This document shows, piece by piece, positions 34,684 through 43,017 of a stretch of DNA of 64,000 bases. Position numbers and translations under genes: made by a program. Location: positions 186,001 through 250,000 of the forward strand of contig NZ_SPNT01000007.1 of assembly GCF_004959855.1 (NCBI RefSeq), given 5' to 3'. This DNA comes from Nitratireductor sp. XY-223 (GTDB lineage: Bacteria > Pseudomonadota > Alphaproteobacteria > Rhizobiales > Rhizobiaceae). Position 1 is the first letter of the stretch, and the number at the start of each line of letters is the position of its first letter. The notes beneath the pieces are model-generated. The model was not told the DNA's origin. It did not search any database and was given only the letters and a program-made list of their open reading frames with translations.

Positions 34684-35744
34684 TCGCCGAGTTGAACCAG
34701 TCCTGGCCGGCCCCGTCGGCGCCGAAGCCGATCGTCATCATCGGCGCAGGCGGCATCATCCGCGATGCCCACCTGCCCGCCTACGCCAAGGCCGGACTGT
34801 CGGTCAGCGGCGTTACGGATGTCGATCCGGCCCGGGCCGAAGCGCTCGCAAGCGACTACGCCATTCCGGCCGTTTACGCCACCTTGTCGGACGCCGTGGC
34901 GGCCAACGGCACGAATGCGGTCTACGACATCGCAACGCCGCCCCACGTGATCGCCGACATCCTGCCCGGGCTTCCCGACGGCGCGGCGGTGCTCATCCAA
35001 AAGCCCATGGGCGCCGATCAGGACCAGGCGCGCGCTATCCGGCAGATCTGCCGCGACAGGCAACTCAAGGCCGCGATCAATTTCCAATTGCGCTTTTCGC
35101 CGATGATGATGGCCGCGAGGGATGCGATCCGCAAAGGGCTGATCGGCGACCTGCTGGAGATCGAGGTCCATCTGAACATCTTCACGCCGTGGACACTGTT
35201 CCCGTTTCTCATTCCGATGGAACGGGTGGAAATCGCCGTGCATTCCATCCACTATCTCGACACGATCCGCGCCCTGGCCGGCAATCCACAGGGCGTCTTT
35301 GCCCGCAGCATCGGCGATCCGCGGGCCGAGGATTTTGCCCAGACCCGAACCTCCGTCATCCTCGATTACGGCGACAGGCTGCGCGGCCTGATGTCGATCA
35401 ACCATAACCACCAGGGCGGCCGCAAGTTCCAGTCGGCCTGGTTCCGCATCGAGGGAACCGAGGGGACCCTGATGGTCAAGCTCGGCGTCTGTTTCGACTA
35501 TCCGAACGGCGAGGAGGACGAGTTCTGGTACTGCCCCAACGGCGGCGACTGGCAGCAGGTGCCGCTCGAGGGAAGCTGGTTCATCGATGCGTTCATGGGC
35601 ACCATGCGCAACGTGCAGCGCTTCGACGCGGGTGAAGACAGCGCGCTGTTCGCTTCGGTCGAGGACGCCTACGAGACAATGGCGCTTGTCGAGGCCTGTT
35701 TCCAGGCCACGCAGGCGGCGCCGACACCGCTGCTGCTCGATTGA
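34680..35744 (+). CDS. Gfo/Idh/MocA family oxidoreductase
   Basis: This 354-aa protein has the Rossmann loop VIIGAGGIIRDAHLPAYAKAG and the second-domain signature with QKP in place of EKP (VLIQKPM). It overlaps the MaoC stop by 4 bp. It ends 3 bp from the convergent IclR gene. Substrate not visible; being divergent from the deoxy-sugar operon, it may feed that pathway. Confidence 0.9.
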   Translation: MIAELNQSWPAPSAPKPIVIIGAGGIIRDAHLPAYAKAGLSVSGVTDVDPARAEALASDYAIPAVYATLSDAVAANGTNAVYDIATPPHVIADILPGLPDGAAVLIQKPMGADQDQARAIRQICRDRQLKAAINFQLRFSPMMMAARDAIRKGLIGDLLEIEVHLNIFTPWTLFPFLIPMERVEIAVHSIHYLDTIRALAGNPQGVFARSIGDPRAEDFAQTRTSVILDYGDRLRGLMSINHNHQGGRKFQSAWFRIEGTEGTLMVKLGVCFDYPNGEEDEFWYCPNGGDWQQVPLEGSWFIDAFMGTMRNVQRFDAGEDSALFASVEDAYETMALVEACFQATQAAPTPLLLD

Positions 35745-35747
35745 CCA

Positions 35748-36551
35748 CTATTCGGGAACGAACGCCCCGCCGCCGAGGCTCTTCGTGAGTTCCGCCGCCG
35801 TGCGGACCAGTTCCTGGCGGCAGTCCTCGAAAGTCAGCGTGTCGTGGTATTTCTCGATATGCGGGATCGTCAGCGCCGCAACGGCACGGCCGGAATGGTC
35901 GATCACCGGCGCCGAAACGTTGACGACACCGCGCACGACGAAGCTGTCGCGCACCTCGTGTCCCTGCTCGTTTATCTTCTTCAGATCCCCGCGCACCACT
36001 TTTTCGCTCATGCCGGCCGGCAGCGGAACGGCGCTGAAATACTCGTCCACCTCCTCCGCGGGAAGATAGGCCAGGATGACCCGCCCGGACGATGCCGACC
36101 AGAGATCGATCTTGGCACCGAGGCGCACGGTCATATTGTTGTTGCCGGGCGAATCCACCTGGCCGACGACCAGCACGCTGTCGGACGTCAGAATCGCCAG
36201 ATGGGAAGACTGCTTGACGGTATTGACCATCGCCCGCATCAACGGGCCCGCAAAGGCCGTAAGGCGCCGGATTTTCGGGATGCGGTGGGAGATCTCAAAC
36301 AGGAATGTCGTCAGCACGTAGCGGTCGCTGAGCGGCTCCTGCGCAACGTAGCCTCGCTCCATCAGGACGACCAGCATGCGGAAGATCTCGCTCACCGAAC
36401 GGCCGAGCGCACGGGCGATTTCCGATTGGCTGAGCCCCGTCTCCTGGTCCGACAAAAGCTCGATGATATCGAGCCCCTTCTCCAGTGCCGGAGCCGAATA
36501 GTTCTGTTTTTTGACGGCCTTATCCATTGCTGCGTCCGTGCCGGCATGCAT
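35748..36551 (-). CDS. IclR family transcriptional regulator
   Basis: This 267-aa protein has an N-terminal winged helix (LEKGLDIIELLSDQETGLSQSEIARALGRSVSEIFRML) and a C-terminal IclR effector domain with SSSGR-like and DEYF segments. Family members control aromatic, acetate and sugar-acid catabolism. The start may be 36551 or the ATG at 36527; neither has a strong ribosome site. It lies 122 bp after the aldehyde dehydrogenase gene in the same direction and is convergent with the Gfo/Idh gene. Its target may be the divergent 34.1-kb promoter region. Confidence 0.9.
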   Translation of the reverse strand: MHAGTDAAMDKAVKKQNYSAPALEKGLDIIELLSDQETGLSQSEIARALGRSVSEIFRMLVVLMERGYVAQEPLSDRYVLTTFLFEISHRIPKIRRLTAFAGPLMRAMVNTVKQSSHLAILTSDSVLVVGQVDSPGNNNMTVRLGAKIDLWSASSGRVILAYLPAEEVDEYFSAVPLPAGMSEKVVRGDLKKINEQGHEVRDSFVVRGVVNVSAPVIDHSGRAVAALTIPHIEKYHDTLTFEDCRQELVRTAAELTKSLGGGAFVPE

Positions 36552-36673
36552 ACCCGTTTGTCTGAGTCGCTATTGTCTAGGCTAACTCCGGCAGGATCAA
36601 GGGATACGCATCGCGAAACAGCCAATCCGGCGCGACGGCGAAGATGGTGGCCCTGTCACACGTTCAGCGGCCG

Positions 36674-38119
36674 TCAGGCACGCCGCACGCGCATCTTGAC
36701 GAGTTTCGGCTCGAGATAGGCGTCCAGTCCCTCGGGGCCGAGTTCACGGCCGATGCCGCTCATCTTCCAGCCGCCGAACGGCGCCTGCAGCTCGCTGACA
36801 TCGTTGACATTTATGCCGACGCCGCCGAACTCCAGCCGGTCGGCAACGCCCCAGAGCCGTTCAAGGTCCGCGCCGTAGAGATAGGCCGCCAGCCCGTATT
36901 CGAGGCTGTTGGCCATGGCGATCATCTGCGCATCCGTGTCGAACGCGGCAACGGCGGCCAGCGGGCCGTAGGTCTCGCTCGTCATCGGCAGGCTGTCGGC
37001 CGGCGCATCGTCGATGACCGTGGGCCTATAGAAGAAACCGCTGTCATAGGTCTCGCCGGCCGGGCGCTTGCCTCCAGCAGCAAGCCGCGCGCCCTTGTCG
37101 ACGGCGTCGCGCTGATGCGCTTCCACACGGGCGATGACGGACTGGTTGAGGACCGGCCCGTATTCGACCCCCGCATCGACACCGTGGCCGAGCTGCGTGC
37201 CCTCGGCGAGATCCGCAAGGATCGCGACGAATTCATTGTGCACGCGCCGGTCCACCAGGATGCGGTTCACGGTGATGCAGATCTGTCCCATGTTGGAGAA
37301 GGCGCGCCGGTGCGCGGCCCGGGCCGCCGCCTCGAGATCGGCGTCCGCCATGACGACGAGCGGCGCGTTGCCACCCAGTTCCAGGCACAGTTTCTTCAGG
37401 TTCCCGGCTGCATTGCGCATGATGTCCTGGCCGGCGGGTATCGACGCGGTCGCAGAGATGACGCGAACCCTTGGATGGCGGGCAAGGGCCGCGCCGGCGA
37501 CCGGTCCGTGCCCGGGCAGATCGGCGAGCGCACCGTCCGGCACCCCGGCCTCGTTGAGACAGTCGACCAGCATGCCGATCGCCAGCGGCGTCTCGGGCGG
37601 CGACTTGACGATAAGCGGACAACCGGCAGCGATGGCGGGACCCGCCTTCCAGCAATAGAGGTCGACCGGGTAGTTCCACGGAACGATCGCCGCGGCCACG
37701 CCGACGGGGTGATACGAGACGATGTTCTTGATCTCCGCTGCCATGGCCGGCCGCAGCGAACCGCCGATGCGCAGCGCCTCGGCCGCATAGTAGCGAAGCA
37801 CCTTCGCGCCGAACAGAATTTCCTTGCGGTTGTCCGCAACCGGCTTGCCCTGCTCGCGGGTCAGGAGCACCGCCATATCCTCGACACGCGTTTCGATGAG
37901 GTCTGCGGCCCTTTCAAGAATGGCGGCCCGTTCCTCGGCCCGTAGTCCTGCCATGACAGGAGCCGCCGTCTCGGCCGCGGCGACGGCGTAGTCGACGGTT
38001 TCCGCATCGGCTAGAAGCGTCGAGCCAACCGGTTCCCCTGAGGCCGGATCGGTTATGTCGAAACGCTCCAGGGCCTCGGGAAAGCGCCATGCGCCGTCGA
38101 TGAACAAACCACGATCCAT
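36674..38119 (-). CDS. NAD(P)-dependent aldehyde dehydrogenase
   Basis: This 481-aa ALDH superfamily member has the catalytic Glu in LELGGNAPLVV and the nucleophile Cys in NMGQICITVNRI, plus PWNYPVDLYCWK and a normal full length. It oxidises a small aldehyde to an acid. Last gene of the nucleoside-type operon, 12 bp after the SIS gene. Substrate not readable; succinate-semialdehyde-type and glycolaldehyde-type enzymes look similar. Confidence 0.92.
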   Translation of the reverse strand: MDRGLFIDGAWRFPEALERFDITDPASGEPVGSTLLADAETVDYAVAAAETAAPVMAGLRAEERAAILERAADLIETRVEDMAVLLTREQGKPVADNRKEILFGAKVLRYYAAEALRIGGSLRPAMAAEIKNIVSYHPVGVAAAIVPWNYPVDLYCWKAGPAIAAGCPLIVKSPPETPLAIGMLVDCLNEAGVPDGALADLPGHGPVAGAALARHPRVRVISATASIPAGQDIMRNAAGNLKKLCLELGGNAPLVVMADADLEAAARAAHRRAFSNMGQICITVNRILVDRRVHNEFVAILADLAEGTQLGHGVDAGVEYGPVLNQSVIARVEAHQRDAVDKGARLAAGGKRPAGETYDSGFFYRPTVIDDAPADSLPMTSETYGPLAAVAAFDTDAQMIAMANSLEYGLAAYLYGADLERLWGVADRLEFGGVGINVNDVSELQAPFGGWKMSGIGRELGPEGLDAYLEPKLVKMRVRRA

Positions 38120-38131
38120 GATGAAAGCGTC

Positions 38132-38899
38132 CTAGCGCATTTTCAGGCGTCGCCAGAGCTCCGCGTAATTGCGGTCGTTCTGTTGGTCCGCCTCGGCCTT
38201 CTCGGCCGTGTTGGGACTGACCATGACGAAAGGCTCGCAGCCCCGTTTGACCATGATCTCGGCGGTTGCGGCATTGATCGCCTGTCCGACGGCGATGGCG
38301 ATCGAGGTGGACGTCGCGCCGACCCGGTATTTCAGGCCATCGATGGAAATGCCGGCGTCACCCATCGGCACGCCGGTGTCGATCACGACATCCGCCAGCT
38401 CGAACAGCCGCTTGCCGCAGGAGTGGCGCGACGGCGTCGACGAGGAATGCGGCACGGAGGTCACGCCGATGAGCTTCATGCCGTGCGCCTTGGCCCCGAC
38501 CGCGATGTCGAGCGTCACCGCATTGAGGCCGGAATGGGAGAAGATCAGCATGGCATCGCCGGGATCGAGCTGATGCGAGGACAGGATCGCATCGCCATAG
38601 CCCTCGCGCCCGTGGATGAACCTGTACTGCCGTGCCCCGCCATCGCCCAGCACGCGGTGGAACGAGATCATCGTGCTTTCGACGATCGGCCGGAAACCGG
38701 TGACCGTTCCGGTGCGCGGGAACATCTCCATCGCCGCAAAGGAGCCGTGGCCGGTGCCGAAGGTAAAGACCAGCTTGTCGTTCATGATCGCCTCGGCGCA
38801 GATTTCGGCAGCGGCCTCGATGGCCGGGCCTTGCGTATCCGCGACCTTCTGCAGCCGTTCAATCACGGTGCCGAAATAGTCAGATGAAATGCTGCCCAT
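38132..38899 (-). CDS. SIS domain sugar isomerase-like protein (UPF0309 type)
   Basis: This protein of about 255 aa contains a phosphosugar-binding SIS domain: FTFGTGHGSF near residue 44 and IFSHSGLNAVTLDIA near 118, followed by IGVTSVPHSS. The ATG at 38899 has GGAGG at the best spacing; the track start is longer. Located after nucleoside phosphorylase and PfkB kinase genes, it may isomerise a pentose phosphate released from a nucleoside. No direct evidence for the reaction. Confidence 0.8.
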   Translation of the reverse strand: MGSISSDYFGTVIERLQKVADTQGPAIEAAAEICAEAIMNDKLVFTFGTGHGSFAAMEMFPRTGTVTGFRPIVESTMISFHRVLGDGGARQYRFIHGREGYGDAILSSHQLDPGDAMLIFSHSGLNAVTLDIAVGAKAHGMKLIGVTSVPHSSSTPSRHSCGKRLFELADVVIDTGVPMGDAGISIDGLKYRVGATSTSIAIAVGQAINAATAEIMVKRGCEPFVMVSPNTAEKAEADQQNDRNYAELWRRLKMR

Positions 38900-38929
38900 C
38901 ATCGTCCTCCATGCCAAGCCGGCACACAT

Positions 38930-39667
38930 TTATTCAAGCGCGCACAGCCCGTTCAGCGCGATTTCAAACAATTGCCCTTCGCCGCGTGCGAGCGCCTCGG
39001 GATCCAGTTTTTCCTGCGTCAGCGCGTCCACCGTTCCGAGGCACAGCGTGGCGCAGGCGACATCGAGCGCGGCGGCGGCGGCCAGCAGTCCCGACGTTTC
39101 CATGTCGACCGCCAGGACACCCCTTTTCTTGAGCAGTTCCTTGTTGGCGGCGGCGCGTTCACGGCCGGCCGCGTCTATGCCGAACATGTCGCGGTAAAAC
39201 GCGTCGTAGGTGGCATAAATGCCGTCCCGCACATTTTGCCCGGCTGCCTTCGCGGCCCCGTGAAGGGCATCGATCAGGCCGGCGTCCGCCGGATAGGGTG
39301 CATCGCCTGCAAGATAGGACGGGGATGTGCCGTCGAAGCCGAGGGCGGCGCTGCTGATGACGAAATCGCCGCCACGCGCCGGCGGAAAATACATGGCCGT
39401 TCCGATCCTCAGGAACCGCCTGATACCGAGATCGGCAAGTTCGTGCAGCACGATCGTGGCGATCGGTGCGCCCATGCCGAAGGCGGCAACCGTCAGGGCC
39501 CTGCCCCGGAAACTTCCGGTGACGGATTTGAGCCCGCGCGACACGGGCAGGAACCGCGGCGCCTCCAGCAGTTTCGCGATGCGGTCCACCCGGTCCGGGT
39601 CGCCGATCAGCACGGCGCGGTCGCCTACATCATCGGCCGAATATCCGAGGTACCAGGCCTTCTTCAT
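38930..39667 (-). CDS. Nucleoside phosphorylase (uridine phosphorylase family)
   Basis: This protein of about 245 aa belongs to the PNP/UDP phosphorylase family. It has LIGDPDRVDRIA (phosphate loop), FGMGAPIATIVLHELADLGIRRFLRIGTAM and AVDMETSGLLAAAAAL, which provides the ribose-binding Met-Glu. It converts a nucleoside plus phosphate to base and ribose 1-phosphate. ATG 39667 overlaps the PfkB stop by 4 bp; the track start 144 codons upstream is a shadow of that gene. Base specificity unknown. Confidence 0.9.
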   Translation of the reverse strand: MKKAWYLGYSADDVGDRAVLIGDPDRVDRIAKLLEAPRFLPVSRGLKSVTGSFRGRALTVAAFGMGAPIATIVLHELADLGIRRFLRIGTAMYFPPARGGDFVISSAALGFDGTSPSYLAGDAPYPADAGLIDALHGAAKAAGQNVRDGIYATYDAFYRDMFGIDAAGRERAAANKELLKKRGVLAVDMETSGLLAAAAALDVACATLCLGTVDALTQEKLDPEALARGEGQLFEIALNGLCALE

Positions 39668-40509
39668 GGGATTTGCCTTTCCAGCCGCCGTTTCAGCATC
39701 TTTCGCGCCATATCGAGGCCGATCTGCACCGCTGCGCGCGGATCCGTTGTCCCCGCCATTTCGGCGGCCACGAACCCGCCGGCCAGCGTGTCGCCCGCGC
39801 CGGTCGTGTCGCGGACGGGCAGCGGCACCACCTTCAGCGATTGCACCTGGCCGTTGCGTTCGACGGTAATCCCGTCCGGCCCGCGCGTCTCGACGATGAG
39901 TGTGTCGCGCCCTACGTCCCAGACGAGGCCGCGCTCCGAACTGTTGCAGAATATGACGTCGGCGATGTCCGAGATCTGCGCGCAGATATCGGGGGTGAAG
40001 CAGCGCGCATCGTTCTTGACCACCCAGTAAAGCCGGGCATCCCTGTTCCGGCACGCGAGTATCTCCCGCGTCAGGTGCGGCGGCCCGACCGAGATGCACA
40101 GATGGGTCGCCGACCCGATGAGACCGCGCTGGGCCTCGGTCAGTTCCTCGTCGCCGGCAAACACCGGATCGAACAGGCAGGCGCAGGTGCCGTCATCCTG
40201 ATAGGCAAGGATCGCCGTCGGCGCACGTGGCGACGGCAGTCGGGCGATCCCGCGTGTGTCCGCGCCGGCATTGTCCAGCGTCTCGACATAATGCTCGCTC
40301 TCGGCACCGGTGCCGACCCAGGTGACGGGCAAAACGGGCCCGCTTCTTCCGGCCACCGCCAGCGCCATATAGGCGGGACATCCGCCGATGCGCGGCCAGG
40401 CAGCCGGGTCGCGGTGGTCGATCAGCGTCGTCTGATCGCCGCCGATCTGTCCGGCAAGGCCGACCGGGTAGTCGAGGCTGGCATAGCCGGTGACCGCCAG
40501 CATGGTCAT
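39664..40509 (-). CDS. PfkB family carbohydrate kinase
   Basis: This 281-aa ribokinase-fold kinase has the C-terminal signature DTTGAGDTLAGGF with the catalytic Asp and anion hole, and an N-terminal GGDQTTL-like loop. It phosphorylates a sugar or sugar phosphate using ATP. It lies between the hydrolase and phosphorylase genes with 4-bp overlaps on both sides. It might act on ribose released by the neighbouring enzymes, or on ribose 1-phosphate as some archaeal PfkB kinases do. Confidence 0.9.
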   Translation of the reverse strand: MTMLAVTGYASLDYPVGLAGQIGGDQTTLIDHRDPAAWPRIGGCPAYMALAVAGRSGPVLPVTWVGTGAESEHYVETLDNAGADTRGIARLPSPRAPTAILAYQDDGTCACLFDPVFAGDEELTEAQRGLIGSATHLCISVGPPHLTREILACRNRDARLYWVVKNDARCFTPDICAQISDIADVIFCNSSERGLVWDVGRDTLIVETRGPDGITVERNGQVQSLKVVPLPVRDTTGAGDTLAGGFVAAEMAGTTDPRAAVQIGLDMARKMLKRRLERQIP

Positions 40510-41060
40510 GACAGCATCTCCACCGCCTCGTCCGTTGAGACCAGACGGCCCATATAGCGCTCCATGTCCTCCAACGACGCTTTCGCAAGGTGGTCCCGGT
40601 TCGAATTTGTCGCGTCCTTGACGACGCAGACCTCAAAACCGTTGGCAAAGGCATCCTGCGCGGTCGCCCGGACGCAGACATTGGTCTTCACCCCGCACAG
40701 CACCACCTGCTCCACCGCCTGCTCATTGAGAAACAGCGCCAGCTCGGTTGCGAAGAAGGCACTGAAGCGCCGTTTGACGATCTCGATTTCATGGCGCTTT
40801 CCGGTCGGGCCGAATCCGTCGAAATACGCGGCGTTGAAACCGCCGCTCACGCAGTGGCGCGGCAGCCGCTTCTGCTCGAAATCCTCAAAACCGTCGCGGT
40901 GCCGGTCGGCAACATGCACGACCGGTGTGCGCGAGGCTCCGGCAGCGGCGATGAGACGCTTGACGTTGCCTGTCACATCGGCGGCCGCCGGATAATAATT
41001 CTCGCCGTCCGGGTGCAGGAAGGAGTTCTGCATGTCGATTACGATGAGTGCCGACTTCAT
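40506..41060 (-). CDS. Isochorismatase-family cysteine hydrolase (nicotinamidase-like)
   Basis: This protein of about 184 aa has the triad positions of the family: Asp in IVIDMQNSF, Lys in EIVKRRFSAF and Cys in CGVKTNVCVRAT. Members include nicotinamidases, N-carbamoylsarcosine and ureidoacrylate amidohydrolases. ATG 41060 overlaps the permease stop by 4 bp; the track start is far too long. In this operon it could remove an amide or carbamoyl group from the base released by the phosphorylase. Confidence 0.88.
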   Translation of the reverse strand: MKSALIVIDMQNSFLHPDGENYYPAAADVTGNVKRLIAAAGASRTPVVHVADRHRDGFEDFEQKRLPRHCVSGGFNAAYFDGFGPTGKRHEIEIVKRRFSAFFATELALFLNEQAVEQVVLCGVKTNVCVRATAQDAFANGFEVCVVKDATNSNRDHLAKASLEDMERYMGRLVSTDEAVEMLS

Positions 41061-41956
41061 GGGGCCACAGCCTTTCTGCGATGATTGCGCCATCCTGCGA
41101 TACACAGTGCGACGAGTACCATGAGATAGGGTATCGTGCCGATGAGCTTCGGCGGCAGACCCGCCGTCTGCATGCGGATCTGGGTGGCGTCGAGGAAACC
41201 GAACAGCAGGCACACCAAGGCGGTCGCGATCGGCCGGTCGCGGCCGAAATAGAATGCTGCCAGCGCGATAAAGCCGCGGCCCGCCGTCAGCCCCTCATTG
41301 AACAGGCCGATGGAGGCCAACGCCAGGTGGGCGCCGCCGAGTCCGGAGAAGAAACCGGCGAACGCGGTTGAAAAATCCTGCACATTGCGGCCCGATATGC
41401 CCATCGCACGGGCCACTTGCGGCGCGTTGCCGGTGGCGCGCACCCAAAGGCCGATGCGCGTGTTCGCCAGCAAAAACGGCAGCGCGAAGACGGTCAGCCA
41501 GGCAAAAACGGTCAGCGGCTCCAGCTCCGACAGCGCAAGTCCGAACAGCGGAATCGACGACACGGAATCAGGCAGGAATTTCGGCAGCAGCTGCACGTCG
41601 GGAAGCCGCAGCGTGCCGCTGGAATCGTAGACCCAGTTGAGCACGAAACCGATCAGGCCGGCGACCAGAACATTCAGGCCGAGCCCGGCGACGATCATGT
41701 TGGCGTTGGCCCGGGTGATCACCAGGGAGAACAGATAGCCGATGACGGCGCCCGCGACAGCGGCCGCGACGACGGCAAAGAACCAGCCGCCGGTCATCGA
41801 AGAGACGATGACCGCGACGAAGGCGCCGGCGAGCATCTTGGCATCGAGCGCGATATTGACGATGCCGCCCTGGCGATTGACCAGGCCGCCCATCGCCGCG
41901 AGCAGGATGGGTGTCGTCAGCGTCAGCGACGCGGCAATGACCTGGTCGATGATCAT
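41057..41956 (-). CDS. BMP-type (nucleoside) ABC transporter permease, second subunit
   Basis: This protein of about 299 aa is a hydrophobic permease of the branched-chain/RbsC superfamily as found in nucleoside importers (GGLVNRQGGIVNIALDAKMLAGAF near the N terminus). ATG 41956 overlaps the previous permease stop by 4 bp. It pairs with the 41953-43017 product. Confidence 0.9.
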   Translation of the reverse strand: MIIDQVIAASLTLTTPILLAAMGGLVNRQGGIVNIALDAKMLAGAFVAVIVSSMTGGWFFAVVAAAVAGAVIGYLFSLVITRANANMIVAGLGLNVLVAGLIGFVLNWVYDSSGTLRLPDVQLLPKFLPDSVSSIPLFGLALSELEPLTVFAWLTVFALPFLLANTRIGLWVRATGNAPQVARAMGISGRNVQDFSTAFAGFFSGLGGAHLALASIGLFNEGLTAGRGFIALAAFYFGRDRPIATALVCLLFGFLDATQIRMQTAGLPPKLIGTIPYLMVLVALCIAGWRNHRRKAVAP

Positions 41957-43017
41957 CGGCGCGCCCTCCACCGCGAGAGGCTGATCCGGCCGAGTTCGAC
42001 AACCGCGAAGATCATCACTGTGCCTTCGATGATGTTGACGATATCAAGGGGGATATCGGAGAAGAGCTGGACGGTGGTGCCGGCAGAGGCCAGCGCGCCG
42101 AACAGCACCGCGCCGAGGAAGATCCCGACGGCGTTGTTGCGGCCGAGCAGCGCGACCGCCATCCCGGTGAAGCCGTAACCGGGCGAAAAGCCGTCGGCAA
42201 ACCGGTGCAGCTGGCCAAGCGCGTGGGATCCGCCACCGAGGCCGGAAATGACGCCCGAAAGTACCATCACCAAGATGATGGTCGCCGGTATTGAAATGCC
42301 GACGGCACTCGAAAAACGCTTGCTCTGGCCGACCAGCGCGGCCTCGAAACCCGAAGGCGTCCGGCGTGCCCATATGCCGTAAAGGACAACGACCAAAATG
42401 CCGACCAGAAAGCCCGCGTGCAGGGTCGATGGCGGCAGCAGCCGCGGCAGCTGCGCCGCCTCGTGGACCAGCGGCGTGACGTTGTTTCCGGAGATCTCGG
42501 AAAGCAGCGGACCGTTAACGAGGTATCCCGTGATGCCGAAGGCGACGAAGTTCAGCATCAGCGTCGAGACGACCTCGTCGACCTCGTAGCGCGCCAGCAG
42601 GAAGCCCGGAACATAGAGCCAGATCGCCGAGACGATGGCGGCAAAGCCGAATGCGAGCGGTATGAGCGTGGGGCCCAGCGCAGCCGGAAGGGTGAAGCCG
42701 ATGAACGCGGCGCAAAGTCCGCCAACGACGAATGCGCCCTCAACACCCACATTGAAGACGCCGGAACGGAAACAGATCGCGGTGGCGACCCCGGTGAAGA
42801 GCAGCGGCGTGGCGGCGGACAGCGTCGCCGCGATGCGCCGCTGCGTGCCGAAGGATTCGGCGAACATCAGCGCGAAGACGTCGATCGGGTTCTCACCGAT
42901 GAGCAACAGCACGAACGCGGCCACCACAAGGGCCACGAGGAAGGGAAAGGCGAGGCCGACGCCCCTGTCGAGCCAGCCCTCGAAAAGCGGTCGCCGGATG
43001 CTTGCCTCTTCAGCCAT
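41953..43017 (-). CDS. BMP-type (nucleoside) ABC transporter permease, first subunit
   Basis: This 354-aa multi-spanning permease has the conserved GVFNVGVEGAFVVGG and GLGGGSHALGQLHRF regions of this family. It overlaps the ATPase stop by 8 bp. With the next permease it forms the membrane channel for the substrate captured by the BMP lipoprotein-type binding protein. Confidence 0.9.
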   Translation of the reverse strand: MAEEASIRRPLFEGWLDRGVGLAFPFLVALVVAAFVLLLIGENPIDVFALMFAESFGTQRRIAATLSAATPLLFTGVATAICFRSGVFNVGVEGAFVVGGLCAAFIGFTLPAALGPTLIPLAFGFAAIVSAIWLYVPGFLLARYEVDEVVSTLMLNFVAFGITGYLVNGPLLSEISGNNVTPLVHEAAQLPRLLPPSTLHAGFLVGILVVVLYGIWARRTPSGFEAALVGQSKRFSSAVGISIPATIILVMVLSGVISGLGGGSHALGQLHRFADGFSPGYGFTGMAVALLGRNNAVGIFLGAVLFGALASAGTTVQLFSDIPLDIVNIIEGTVMIFAVVELGRISLSRWRARR

